Source: Rebecca billardiae RCC1528 (lineage: Eukaryota; Haptophyta). Taken from it: DNA of 64,000 nucleotides. The position numbers were made by a program, and so were the translations under genes. The stretch is taken from positions 930,001 through 994,000 of the forward strand of contig OZ251222.1 of the NCBI GenBank assembly GCA_965240325.2, given 5' to 3'. This document shows positions 32,703 through 43,757 of this stretch, piece after piece (position 1 is the first letter of the stretch; every line of letters starts with the position of its first letter). The notes beneath the pieces are model-generated. The model was not told the origin of the DNA and made no database searches. It saw nothing but the letters and a program-made list of their open reading frames with translations.

Positions 32703-33302
32703 ATGGCCGAGCTCGACTTGTCCGGCTTCAACTACGACTTTTCGGACGACGACGAGGAGGAGCCGACCGTCAACGAGCGCGCTGAAGCCGACGAGGCTCG
32801 CGAGGTGCACGAGGCGGCCTCCGCGCCGCCATCCGCGGACAACTCGCGAGAAAGCGCAAGAGGAGACGACGCTCAGCGAAACCTGCCGTCGACGGAGCCG
32901 CAGGCAGCGAGAGCGCCCCATCCGCCACCGCCGCCTCGATACTCAGTCGGTGGCACGAAGAAGGGCAGCTTCCCAGTGCACGTGGAGTCTCGCCGCGCAG
33001 GCAAGAAGGTGACCATCATCTCGAACGTGGCGGGCGACTCCGAGGCGTTCCTGCGCGATCTGAAGGGGGCGCTCGGCACAGGCGGCGTCGCGCGCGGCGC
33101 CGACGTGGAGGTACAGGGAGATCACCTCGCGCGTGTGACTGCATGGCTCACGCGCGTCGGCTGCATCGCAGGCGTCTCGGCGGCCAACAAGTCAGCAGCA
33201 CTTCCGCCCGCCAAGGCGTCGAAGCCGAAGCAAGCCAAGTCGATCAAGGCGCTCGACGCAAAGGCTGCAGCGCATAAGGCTGGAGGCCAGCGCAAGCGCT
33301 GA
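32703..33302 (+). CDS. SUI1/eIF1-domain protein
   Basis: 199 residues, single exon. An acidic N-terminus (MAELDLSGFNYDFSDDDEEE) and a disordered Pro-rich stretch precede a SUI1 domain at about residues 80-165. It contains VHVESRRAGKKVTIISNV, LKGALGTGGVARGADVEVQG and DHLARVTAWLTRVGC, matching the KLGTGG and I-QGDH pattern of the eIF1/YciH family. A Lys-rich tail follows. SUI1 proteins bind the small ribosomal subunit and monitor start-codon choice. The acidic N-terminal extension is not typical of canonical eIF1 (about 110 residues), so this may be a divergent or specialised paralogue. Confidence 0.85.
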   Translation: MAELDLSGFNYDFSDDDEEEPTVNERAEADEAREVHEAASAPPSADNSRESARGDDAQRNLPSTEPQAARAPHPPPPPRYSVGGTKKGSFPVHVESRRAGKKVTIISNVAGDSEAFLRDLKGALGTGGVARGADVEVQGDHLARVTAWLTRVGCIAGVSAANKSAALPPAKASKPKQAKSIKALDAKAAAHKAGGQRKR

Positions 33303-33564
33303 TCGACGGAACCGCGTACCTCATCGTGCTTGACGACGGTCGGACCGCTGCCGCCTACGTGAGACGAGTCGCGGTCGGAGACGCCTGCTGTCAGACCCAA
33401 ACCTCCCGCCCAGGTGCGTGAAGAGCCCGCGCGACTGGGGGAGCGCGACGTCACACGACGTCCGGTGACGCCGGAATGTGATAGTCCGGACTTCGTAGAC
33501 TGGTCAGGTCTCAGTCTGCTCCCAAGGCAGGCCGCCCGCCTGCACCACGTCCACGAACTGGTTA

Positions 33565-34183
33565 TTGATGGTGCAAGAAAACCTAGAGCCCCGGCCCAGC
33601 GCGGGAAGCGGCGACACCGCCCTGCGGCGTGGTTCGCCCCGCGCTTGTGGGGGCTAGCGGCTTGCGCATCGCCATCGGAGGAAGTTCTTGGCGCCTGTGG
33701 GATGCTCGTGAAGTGCGTTTGCCCGCGCGAGCACGCGAGGGGTGCATTCCTCTCGCTCGCCTCGCGCCGGCGCGCGTGCGTGCGCTCGTTCGGAACAGCA
33801 TGTTGAACCCCGCGATCACGACCGCGTGAAGCCCACGCACGTGACATTGTGCCGGATGACAGGGCGCCTGGGGCCGGGCAAGTATACTACGGATGCATAC
33901 GTCGGGATGACATCGTATGCCACCCTCGCTAGTGCACCGAATGCCCCTGATGTGCTGTCCCGCGTGCATCACGACCGTCCGCGTGCCGTCGTCGAGAGTG
34001 ACCCACCCAACTTCAGACTGCAATATTAGGTCCCAGGGTGATGCTCAGGTCCCCGGGGGTGTTGGGCCTGTATCATGGTGTCAGGGAGACCCAGAATGAC
34101 TTATTCGCCGGATGGCCATCATACCGCTGAGACCTAATATACCCGTGTAACGGTCGGGGCTCTAGGTTTTCTTGCACCATCAA
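33565..34183 (+). mobile_element. MITE-like element, copy 1 (619 bp)
   Basis: Bounded by terminal inverted repeats of 29 bp starting ttgatggtgcaagaaaacct and flanked on both sides by TA (33563-33564, 34184-34185), as for TA-targeting DNA transposons. A copy in the opposite orientation lies at 41965-42586. The longest frame (minus, 33583-34023) has no recognised transposase motif, so the element is probably non-autonomous. Confidence 0.92.
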
Positions 34184-34343
34184 TACTGGACACCGATCGA
34201 TGAGAGTTTCCAGGTGGAGCTCATCGAGTCATCGGACACGCGTCTCGAAATTCGCCGCCCGCCGCCCCGCCAACGGGCGGACGCTTGATGCGTTGCAACC
34301 GCCCGAGCCGGCCACTCACGCCCACTTGGACCCAGCCGCCGTC

Positions 34344-36503
34344 ATGAAGTTCAAGGGCAAGGCGCTCTCCGTCGACACGGTTTCGCCCACGGGTACCACG
34401 CGAAAGACGTGGCTAGCCATCCCGGTGCACATCAAGAAGGGCGACTCGCGCTTGCTCTCGCCCCGCGGGAGGCATACGCCGCGTGCGGTGGCTAGCAGTC
34501 CGCAGGCAACCACCACAATCACCCTCTTCAACGATGGGCTGCGGATGGACGCGGTGGGGAGTGCCAAGCTCGGGCGTGCAGTGCACTCGCCTGTCTTACT
34601 CTCGCCCCTGCAGGCCCCGCGCTCGCCGAGGCTGCTGCACATCAGCTCGCCTCGCGTGCTGCGGAGCGATGTGCGTGCGCGTGGGCTCGCGCAGCTGGCC
34701 GGACGGCCCTCCAAGCTTGCGAGGCTGCCTGCGTTGATCAACGCGGGCTCGCAAGACATGTCGCAAAATGTTCGCGTGGACGCGGCCCGCTCCGCACGCG
34801 CGGGCGCGGGAGCGCCCGCCGTGATTCCGGTGGCGCCCTCGTCGTTGCGTCAGTCTCGGATCCCACCGACACCGCCCCTGCGGGCGCCGCTGCCACATCC
34901 ACTGCGGGGGCTCGCGAGCGTTCCGACCTCGCCTCCGAAGCTGGCGGGGCGTGGTCTTGCAGGAGGCCAGTCTCGCTCACTGCAGCAGACCCCACGTGGG
35001 CCGCAGCCGCCGCAGCACGTGACGGGCGCGGGCCCGAGCGGCCAGCCGGCTCAGCGCCAGGCCTGCACAGACCATGCCTGTGTGCCCCCCCCTCCGCTGC
35101 CGGTGGCGATCACGACATCGGGCAGCCCGCCTGGCGAGGCGTCTTCGCGGCGCTCGCCCTCTCCCGCAGCTGCGCAGGCGGGGCCGACTCCGGCGCCTGC
35201 CCTCCCATTGCGCCCATGTCGCGTCGCGTCACGCCCGCGGGTGCGCCCGCCGCCCAGCCTGCCGAGCCCGTTCGCTCAGCGGCGTGGAGGGGAAGCCCAC
35301 TCGGGCGCAGCGGCGGCGCAGGCCGCGGCCGTCCCCGCAGCCTCTCGCGGCGCCTGCAATGGCGAGCAGCTCGACGACCCCCACGTGCAGCTGATGGCCC
35401 TCCACCCGAGCACCTCCAATGCCGCGGCTCCCGGCGCACGGCCAGGCCACCGGCGCACGCTGACGCAGCCGCACGCTGTGCCCCGGCTGCGCATGCGGAG
35501 TCCCAGCCTCGCATCGCCGCCGGCAGCGCAAGGCATGCCGGGCGCGCGGCAGGCGCGGAGGCCGCGCACCTCGAGCGAGGCCGTCTCCGCGCTCGCTACC
35601 GCCTCGATCAACGTCGCCGGCAGCCCGGTCACCGACCTGGCCGCTCGGCTGCAATACCACGACATCGACGCCGAGCTCGCGGCCACGCCGCCCGCACCGG
35701 CAGAGGCGGACGCACCCGTGCCGGCGGCGGCAGCTTCGCACCAGGCGGGCGACGACGCGTCACGGAAGCTGGCGCGGATGAGGTCGGCGCCCGACGTGCC
35801 CGAGCCGCGCGCCGGGAGTCTGCTGGGCCGGACGCGGCGCAGGCCCTCACCGTCGGCGCGCGCGCGGAACGCACGCAAGGTGGTCGGGCGCTCTTCCGAG
35901 TATAACCACGAGGCTCTGGCGCAGCAAGCGTTCGCCACGTCAATGTCGCTGCGGATCGAGCTGCGCGGACGCGCGATCGCCTCGGCCGAGGCCGCCGGCG
36001 CCGCGTGGGAGGAGCTCAAAGCCGCCGTGGCGGACGGCGCGGCGCTCGGCCGAGAGCTGCTCGGCGCGGCGGCGCGAATGGATGAGCGCCCCTTCACCCT
36101 CTACCAGGCCCTGCTGCGCGGCGCGCGTGCCGCGGGCGTCGATGGCGACGACCAGGTGATGGCCTCGCCGCCGCTTGTGCGGCGCTCGCCCGGCTCGGTG
36201 CGCGCGGGCTGCAGCGACGGTGGCGAGCGCGTTCCAGCTCGCGTGCTGGCCGCCTTTGGCATCGACCCGTCCGATGACTTGGCGGTGGCGCGTGCATGCA
36301 GGCGAGTGGTGGCGCTCAAGCGAGCGGTCAGGCTCAAGCTCGAGGACGACAACGACCTCAGGCTCGCGCTCGCCGCCCTCGAAGAAGCTGCTGCCTTCCT
36401 CGATGACGTTCGAGCTGCCGCTGCCGCGGAAAATATCGACCCGTCGGCCGTGCTGGCACGTCTTCTCGCGGGAGTCACGCCGTCACAACGGTACGAATCG
36501 TAG
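34344..36503 (+). CDS. Large, mostly disordered protein of unknown function
   Basis: 719 residues from the Met at 34344 (MKFKGKALSVDTVSPTGTTR); an in-frame Met at 34200 is only 16 bp past the MITE end. Residues 1-110 are moderately conserved in appearance (RKTWLAIPVHIKKGDSRLLS, TTITLFNDGLRMDAVGSAKL). About 110-540 is rich in Pro, Ser, Ala and Arg (disordered). About 550-719 is helical (RMRSAPDVPEP, YNHEALAQQAFATSMSLRIE, LRLALAALEEAAAFLDDVRA). No catalytic motif, signal peptide or membrane segment is seen. The long frame and helical end argue for a real gene; the family is not recognised. Confidence 0.6.
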   Translation: MKFKGKALSVDTVSPTGTTRKTWLAIPVHIKKGDSRLLSPRGRHTPRAVASSPQATTTITLFNDGLRMDAVGSAKLGRAVHSPVLLSPLQAPRSPRLLHISSPRVLRSDVRARGLAQLAGRPSKLARLPALINAGSQDMSQNVRVDAARSARAGAGAPAVIPVAPSSLRQSRIPPTPPLRAPLPHPLRGLASVPTSPPKLAGRGLAGGQSRSLQQTPRGPQPPQHVTGAGPSGQPAQRQACTDHACVPPPPLPVAITTSGSPPGEASSRRSPSPAAAQAGPTPAPALPLRPCRVASRPRVRPPPSLPSPFAQRRGGEAHSGAAAAQAAAVPAASRGACNGEQLDDPHVQLMALHPSTSNAAAPGARPGHRRTLTQPHAVPRLRMRSPSLASPPAAQGMPGARQARRPRTSSEAVSALATASINVAGSPVTDLAARLQYHDIDAELAATPPAPAEADAPVPAAAASHQAGDDASRKLARMRSAPDVPEPRAGSLLGRTRRRPSPSARARNARKVVGRSSEYNHEALAQQAFATSMSLRIELRGRAIASAEAAGAAWEELKAAVADGAALGRELLGAAARMDERPFTLYQALLRGARAAGVDGDDQVMASPPLVRRSPGSVRAGCSDGGERVPARVLAAFGIDPSDDLAVARACRRVVALKRAVRLKLEDDNDLRLALAALEEAAAFLDDVRAAAAAENIDPSAVLARLLAGVTPSQRYES

Positions 36504-36773
36504 TTCACTGCTTGCCCAGAGTCGTCCAAGCTATTAGCTAGACAGCAGCTGCAGCAATATGTGCAGTAGCTACCAGCGTCAGCGTGCGTACCGATGATAG
36601 TCGTCGGCTACTACTCGTCGTAGCTAATTAGCGCCCTGATGATGAATCAATAATAAGCATCATCATATTGCCGCATAACTAATAACGCGGCTGCCAGCCA
36701 TTATTAAGCATCCGGTCACGAATATATATATAAACTCCGCGTCGTGCTGTGACGATCACGATGATAGCTTATA

Positions 36774-36828
36774 CAGTTTACTAAGAATAAGAGACGTACA
36801 CAGCTTAGGCGGCAGGTGAGATTAGGCG
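36774..36828 (+). repeat. 50-bp dispersed motif, diverged copy
   Basis: acagtttactaagaataaga, then gacgtacacagcttaggcgg and caggtgagatt; shares the extended left end with the copy at 22306-22360. Confidence 0.85.
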
Positions 36829-37264
36829 TCGTCGTCACTACAGCCTTAGCTATTATAAGCTACAGGCCGCCGGACAATTAGTGCTGACGCCTCTGTAGTG
36901 ACGTAGCTATGCTCACTAAATTTTAAGAATATCACGATTCACGCGCGACGACTAACTATATATATATATGTCTAGCCACTCCGTCATGCCCGGCTCGTAC
37001 AAGGCGTCGGGTACGAATGGACTCTGGAGCTGGATGGTCGCGGCGCGCGGCGTCGTGGAGTAGACAGACCACAATGATCAATCATGGAACGATCAGGTTA
37101 GCTATGTAGTTGGGATTTGAGCAACGAACGACAGCGGGCGCTGGCAGCGGCGTGGCGGTTGAGCTGCTGCCCGAGGTCGAGAGGGCGCCCGCGAGTAAAC
37201 GATGAAGCGTGCGGGTTGACGCGACAGCGGCGAGAGCAGGAGACCATATTGCATGAGGGGCGAC

Positions 37265-37677
37265 GCGGCGAAGACAGTAGATGATGTCGTCGCGCCGCCG
37301 AACGATCAGGCGGGGAGCCGGGCCACACAGACAGCCAGCGACCTTACCGAGCAGAGGGGCTGCGCGACTGCGGTGCACCTCCTGCAGCGGAGAGTGCACC
37401 CGGCAGTGCTCGATGCAGGCGATTCCCTTGCCCAGCTCGGCGCCTTCGTCGTGAGCAGCCCCATGGCGCCCCCGAGAGCGAAGCCTGATCGATCCGATGT
37501 GAGCGGTAACCAACCGAGTCCTGCAGGTGCGCCCGCTGTGGGCCAGATTGGCAGCGCACCAGGACTCCTGCGCGCGGCGGTGCGCACAGGACAACGCAGG
37601 AATGCCGTGCGAGCCGGATTCTTGGCGTCGCTCATAGACACTCAGTTATAGGTTCCCTATAACGCCACATATACATA
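37265..37677 (+). repeat. Dispersed repeat family, copy 2
   Basis: Diverged homologue of about 9650-10135. Its terminal hairpin (37645-37663, GTTATAGG-ttc-CCTATAAC) has a different stem sequence from copy 1 but stays fully paired. Confidence 0.75.
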
Positions 37678-38437
37678 TAGTTATAATGCAGTTTCTATGC
37701 CGACTATCAAAGTCGTGATGAAGACTATTCTAGCTAGAGAGAGAGAGAGAGAGATGGAATGATGCTCGACCGCCGGACCGTTGGGCGAGCAGCCGCCGCC
37801 TTAAAACAGCTTATCTATTGAATTATTATAAATATTGCCATCATCAAGCGCGGCTGCCCGTCACCCGGCGCGCGGGTCCCGGGTTGGCGGTCCGCGGGTG
37901 CGGCGGCGGGTGGCTGGGTGGGCGGGCGTTAGCTAGTGATTTGAACAAGCGGGGGGCCATGGCCATATATATTGATTGAGTCGTCGCGGACGACGTGACC
38001 CGACGATGGCCGATCGCGGAGTCAAGTGTTAATAAGTGACGAATTATAAGTCTAATAACGGTCAGTCACGCGCCGCGACAGTCACGCCTCACGGTGTCGG
38101 CGGTTAATTATTACAGTCGGTATGCACGGACCGTAGCGCAGCTACTATAGCTAGCTAGCAGTGCCGCTAGTAGTCGTAGTACTCCGCCATCAGCCGGTAG
38201 CCAAAGCCGACCGGACTCGCCGACCGGGTAGGCTGCGCCGTTAACTACTACTGCATGAAACTCCGGGCACGGAGTACTCTCTCCGAGCGAGATCACTGAT
38301 ATCAGACGCCATATATATAGAGTGATGAGACAGTAGTATCACGGATGAGCGAGGATGTCATGCTGAGATGTCGTGACAGACAATTCGTTCCTATTACTAG
38401 TTGTACGTACGGTTGCCGGTTATGGACGTCGTCATCA

Positions 38438-39896
38438 TCAGCTCAGATATGACGCCAGGGCTTGGCGCTGCTCGGCGATCTCGGGATCAGAATTCTTAGT
38501 CTCGTCGTCCAGCTTCTGGTAGAGCGCCTCGAAGCGCTGGAAGTGCTCCCTCGCCTTCTCCACCTCGTCATTGTTGTACAGGGTGATCGCGAAGTTGAGC
38601 TCGAAGAGGTGGTCACTGCGCGCGATGTCGCGCCGACCGCAGCGCGCGAGGTGCGCCGCGTGAGCGCGTGCCGGTGGGGACGGCGCGCGAGGCCCCGCCG
38701 CCGCGGCGCTGGTCCCACGCGCGCGCGCACTCTTCCATCTCAATCGCCTTCTCGTACGCGCTGCACGCGTTCTCAAAGTCGTCCAGCCGCGACAGCGTGA
38801 TGGCGAGGTACATGTAGCTCGAGGGGAAGTCGGGCTTGAGGTTGATCGACGACGAGAAGAAGTGGAACGCAGACGCGTACTGGCCCGTGTTCAGGTGGAC
38901 GAGGCCGAGGTTGTACGAGATGATCCACTCGAACGGGTCGAGGTAGAGCGCGCGCTTCAGGCACGCGATCGCCGCCACGTACCGCTGCTTGCCGAAGAAG
39001 CACATCCCGATGTTGTTCCACAGCTGCGCCGAGTTGGGCGTGGCGACCGCGGCGACGCGGTACTTGACGAGCGCCACGTCCATGTCCGAGTGGTCCTGGA
39101 TGATCGAGCCGGCGGCGAGGATCGTCTTGGGGTTCTTGGGGTCGTGGGTGAGCGAGTTCCCCAGGAAGTCGAACGCGCGGTAGTTCTCGCCCAGCCGCAG
39201 GTACAGCAGGCCGACGGTGGTGAGCATTTCCGGGTTGTCGGGCGAGAAGTCGAGCGCCTCCAGGTAGACCTCGATAGCGGTGCGGAAGTCCTCCTGCAGC
39301 GTGTACACCTTGCCGAGCTGCATGTACGTGGCGTCGTGCTGCTGGATCGAGTTCGCCTGCTTGAAGCAGTCGATCGCGCGCTCGTGCTGCTTGAGGTACA
39401 TCTGGCACAGCCCCTGGTTGTGCCACACCTCCCAGTCATCCTCGTTCAGCCGCATCGCCTCTCTGTACACGTCCAGCGCGGCCTTGTGCTTGCCGAGGAG
39501 GTAGAGCGAGCGGCCGACCTGCTTCAGGTTGTTGATGTTGTTCGGATTCAGGCAGGTCGCCGCCTGGAAGAGCTGCAGAGAGTCCTGGATCTCGCCGCGT
39601 TGCCTCTTGATCAGCGCTGCGCGGCGCGCGGGCCGCATCGCGAGCCGCACGCGGCTGCGCGTCAGAGCGCGCGGCGCGCACGCGCGGGTGCCGGCGCAGC
39701 GTGGCATGGGGTGCGCCGCACGCGCCGGCCGCCCACCTTTCACGTAGATCGGGTACTCGCACAGGCCGTTGTACTCCTTGAGCTGCTCCTCGATCCGCCT
39801 CAGGCACTCGTCGTAGTCCTGGTGGATGTACAGCACGTGGATCAGCCAGTTCGCGCGCTCGCGCAGCATGCTGGCGGCGCTATCGGGCGCGGACAT
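38438..39896 (-). CDS. BBS4: Bardet-Biedl syndrome 4 protein (BBSome subunit), three exons
   Basis: TPR subunit of the BBSome, which carries membrane proteins into and out of cilia. Exons: 39896-39737, 39616-38731 and 38615-38438; introns of 120 nt (phase 1, GTGGGC to GCGCAG) and 115 nt (phase 2, GTGCGC to CGCGCAG). Product 407 residues. The alignment to the family is clear from the start (ANWLIHVLYIHQDYDECLRR, NGLCEYPIYVK) through PNNINNLKQVGRSLYLLGKH, LTHDPKNPKTILAAGSIIQD, LWNNIGMCFFGKQRYVAAIA and IISYNLGLVHLNTGQYASAF. About ten TPRs are present. It lacks the long poorly conserved C-terminal tail of the human protein (519 residues). Implies a ciliated or flagellated cell. Confidence 0.95.
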
Positions 39897-41964
39897 GCCT
39901 CACGAGGCCGCCCTGGCCCGGCGGCACCAAGGCCCGGCGGCTGCGCGGCTCCGCCCTCGCCCTCGTGGCGGTTGTGAGCAGCAATGGCTGCCCGCTGCAC
40001 CGAAAGTCGTGCGTGCGGAGCAGTGGCGCGCCGCCCGTTGGCGCTGGCCGGGGCGGCTGCCGTGCGTGCGCGAGCGCCCGCCTCGCGTCGCGCGTCCTGC
40101 GCGCAGAGCGCGCGCTCGGCCGCGTGAGACGCGGCACAGTCTAGGCTGACATGCATATGGCCCTCCTCGCGCCGCGCAACGCCGCCCATGCCCATCGCCG
40201 CTCGCACGCGCAGGCCTGCCGTGCACGGCTTGGGCTTGTCCGCACCGGTTGGGGGCGGCGCGCGGGGCCGAGGGCTCGGCCGGTGATGCGGCCGTGGGCC
40301 AGGCCAAGACTTGGCGAAGACGTGGGTAGTACCACCACCTGCCCGCATTCCGAGCCTCGCCGTCAGAGTGTACGTGCGAGGCGCGCTGTCGTGGTCGGCA
40401 GGTGAGGCGCTGCGGCTGCGCTCGCCTTCTGCGGAGCGGGCAGCGGAAGTACCGGCAGGCGCGCACACACACAGCGGGGCTATAGAGCTGCTTCCGGCTG
40501 AGTAGATCGACGACGCATGACCATGCCTTGGTCTGGGAGGCGTGTCCGGGTTCGGAGGCCGATGAATGCTCGGCGCGGACCCAGATGTCTTGCCGGGCAC
40601 GGAGGCTCGACAGCTCTGGCAGCCAGTCTCAAGGATGAGTGGCAGAGCACTCGCCGTCGTGCTGGCAGGCTCAACCACCGGGCCGATGGCCACGTCTCGG
40701 CCGAGACCCGACCAGTCCGCGAGTCCACCGTAGCCTCCTGCTGCCGTCGACCTGCCGCCCAAGGCCCGCGGCCGACGGGCCGCTCGGACTCTCGGAGAGG
40801 CCAGAGGAGACAGACACTAGGAGCAGGCTGCCGGGCGGGCTCGGCGGCGGCGAGGATGGTGGGGATGGAGGCGGGTTCGGCGGCGGAAGCGGCGGAGGGG
40901 GGTTCGGCGGCGGAAGAGGCGGAGGCGGGCTTGATAGCGGGCGCTCGGCGGAGGCGAGGTTTGCGGGTTAGGTGCCGGTGATGGTGGTGGGCTCAGCCTC
41001 AGCGGCGAGCTCGCCGGTGGCGACTGTGGCTGACTCGGCGGTGGGATCGGCTGCCGGCTTAGTGGCGGCGCCGGCGGCGGCAACAGCGGGGGGTTCGGCA
41101 GCGAGCTCGGCGGCGGGGTCGGCGGCAGTGCTGATGGCGGCGGTGATGGTAGCGGGCTTGGTGGCGGCGATGTGGGCAACGACGGCTGCGGGCGAATCTT
41201 CGGGGAGCGAATCTTCTGGGGGTGATGATGTGGGCTGTGGGCAACGACGGCGCCGACGCCGCAACGGATACCCAGACACGAAGCAGGACTCTGCGGGCTC
41301 GTTGCGTCACTTTGGGAAGGCTTATTAGTCCGTGAGAGAGATAATCGTCAATACCGCCGTCGATTCTGGTAGAGTTCAAAGAGCTGACTTCGACTGACTC
41401 AGCGACTGTAGCCGTAGGCATCACGCGGTAATCAAACGCACTGGTCGCCGCCTGTGTAATTACCGACTCACGGCCACCTGTAGCCTCGTAATGACAGCGA
41501 CACTCGCAGAGGCTCAGCCACGCACCAAGCAAGGTCGCCGGGTGCACGAGAGCCCGGTGGGCATAGTTGCGGCGGAGCCGCGCCGAGAGACTGCGACTAT
41601 GCACAAAGACGTATGCATCGGGATTCGCCATTCGGGGCGCGGGACGCCGGTCGAAGGAGAGCAGATCCTCCAGCACTCTCGATCGGCGCTCCACCGGCGC
41701 ATGGACCATCATGGACACCTCCGACCGACCAATCTCAAACGCCTGCTTGGTCGACTCCATCGGATGCGTCCGAGGACGCCCTTCGCGCGATGCCAGGCGA
41801 TCGCGTAAATACACGATCAGATAAGAGACGCACACAGCTCAGGCAACATCAGTACTGCTGCAAGCAGCCTTCATCGATTCGGCGGAAGCGATCCGCTCAG
41901 AAAGTACCAAGATCGTCGTCATCCTACCAGCTACTGTACCTGCGAGACTGAGAGGCGGTGCATA
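39897..41964. other. Intergenic region with Pro-rich coding-like low complexity
   Basis: 40817-41179 on the minus strand reads as a Ser/Pro-rich stretch (PSPLPSPPPSALPPTPPPSS), like a decayed piece of a hydroxyproline-rich glycoprotein linker. 41330-41835 (minus) stays open but has no recognised domain. A 25-bp remnant of the dispersed motif lies at 41822-41846. The long minus frame at 39842-40762 is judged non-coding. Confidence 0.4.
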
Positions 41965-42586
41965 TTGATGGTGCAAGAAAACCTAGAAGAGCCCCGACCG
42001 TTACACGGGTATATTAGGTCTCAGCGGCATGATGGCCATCCGGCGAATAAGTCATTCTGGGTCTCCCTGACACCATGATACAGGCCCAACACCCCCGGGG
42101 ACCCGAGCATCACCCTGGGACCTAATATTGCAGTCTGAAGTTGGGTGGGTCACTCTCGACGACGGCACGCGGACGGTCGTGATGCACGCGGGACAGCACA
42201 TCAGGGGCATTCGGTGCACTAGCGAGGGTGGCATACGATGTCATCCCGACGTATGCATCCGTAGTATACTTGCCCGGCCCCAGGCGCCCTGTCATCCGGC
42301 ACAATGTCACGTGCGTGGGCTTCACGCGGTCGTGATCGCGGGGTTCAACATGCTGTTCCGAACGAGCGCACGCACGCGCGCCGGCGCGAGGCGAGCGAGA
42401 GGAATGCACCCCTCGCGTGCTCGCGCGGGCAAACGCACTTCACGAGCATCCCACAGGCGCCAAGAACTTCCTCCGATGGCGATGCGCAAGCCGCTAGCCC
42501 CCACAAGCGCGGGGCGAACCACGCCGCAGGGCGGTGTCGCCGCTTCCCGCGCTGGGCCGGGGCTCTAGGTTTTCTTGCACCATCAA
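41965..42586 (-). mobile_element. MITE-like element, copy 2 (622 bp, opposite orientation)
   Basis: Reverse complement of 33565-34183 with only a few substitutions and a 3-bp insertion (aga) next to the left inverted repeat. Flanked by TA at 41963-41964 and 42587-42588. High identity to copy 1 implies recent movement. Confidence 0.92.
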
Positions 42587-42589
42587 TAC

Positions 42590-42944
42590 AGCTTACTAAG
42601 AATAATAAGAGACGCACACAGCTCAGGCAGGCGAGATTACAGTTTACTATTAATATATATATTAATATATATATATATATATATATTAACGGCGTGGTAT
42701 GCAACGGGCAGGCGTCAGAGTCAGCAAGCTGTAGCAGCAGATCGAGCAGCAGAGACAAACACCAGGATCAGCGCTCCTCGCCGTCGTCCCCCCCCCCCTC
42801 GTAGTCGCCCATCACTCTGACATCGCCGAGCGGAAGCTCGACGCACCGTCTGGCGTCGACGCGCGCGCGCCACCGCGGTGGTCGCGGTGCCACGCGTCGT
42901 CAGCCGTCGTCTCGAAGTATAAAGAATAAGAGACGCACACAGCA
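42590..42944 (+). repeat. Repeat-rich stretch: two copies of the 50-bp motif around an AT run and a shared block
   Basis: 42590-42639: 50-bp motif. 42650-42688: AT-rich run. 42690-42840: block shared with 22361-22510. 42921-42944: truncated motif copy (agaataagagacgcacacag). It begins 4 bp after the MITE, so several mobile sequences are stacked here. Confidence 0.85.
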
Positions 42945-43234
42945 GTGTCGTTAAATCATACCGGAATGAGTAGAACCGTGCCGCGTGCGCCAAGGCCCTT
43001 GCGTGCGCGACGATCTCAACCCCCCCCTTTCATTCCTTTGATCTCAACATCAGCGCGTGTGTTACCTCTACTTACTAGTAGTAGTTCATAATTAACGTAT
43101 CTAGTAGTAATTTATTAACGTATGGCTGATGACGCTGAAGCCCGGCCCGGGTGCGAAACGCATCAGGGATCTGTTACTGCAGCCCAGCCCGGCTCGCGCT
43201 CCTCCCCGTCGACGTCGACGACGAGCACGCCGCC
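42945..43234. other. Upstream region of the surface-protein gene
   Basis: An AT-rich patch (43075-43125) precedes the GC-rich start. No promoter element was recognised. Confidence 0.3.
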
Positions 43235-43725
43235 ATGCAGCTCCGCGCCGCCGCCCTCAGCGCGCTGGTCGCGGGGGCGAGCGCCTTCACCTCAACGCCG
43301 CCCCCGTGCGACGTGACGGTCGACCGCGACGTGCCGCTTACGTGCAGCAGCGCGGTGCGCGGCGCGACGGTGAACGCGCGCAACACGACGGGCGACGACG
43401 CCGGCGACCACTTCTACGCGCTCTCGCTGAGCAGCCTCGGGCTGGGCTCGGCGACGAGCGTGACGGTCGACGCGTGCAACTCCGACTTCGCCGCCACGCT
43501 CCGCGTGTGGCGCGGCTGCGGCACGGGCGGGCTCGCGCTGACGGCGAGCTCGTCGCCGGCGGCCGAGGCGAGGAGCATCTCGTGCTACTCGCGGCAGCAG
43601 GACTCGACGCTGTCGTGGATCGGCTCGGTGAGCTTCGACATCGAGGCCGACGCGACCTACTATGTCCAGGTCGAGGGCGAGGACAACGCCGAGGGCAAGT
43701 ACGTGCTCAATCTCCACTGCAGCGA

Positions 43726-43757
<32 letters not shown>

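Larger units (their letters stand above)
36504..38437. other. AT-richer intergenic region
   Basis: Distinctly lower GC than its surroundings, with TA runs (36721-36733, 36958-36969) and a GA run (37737-37754). It carries one copy of the 50-bp motif (36774-36828) and copy 2 of the dispersed family (37265-37677). No supported gene. Confidence 0.5.

Noticed and set aside
33583-34023. 146-codon ORF in both MITE copies as a transposase
   Set aside because: Too short, no DDE/DDD pattern, and basic low-complexity composition; conservation is explained by recent copying.
39842-40762. 306-codon minus ORF upstream of BBS4
   Set aside because: Arg/Ala/Pro-rich without domain or signal, and competing frames are equally open.
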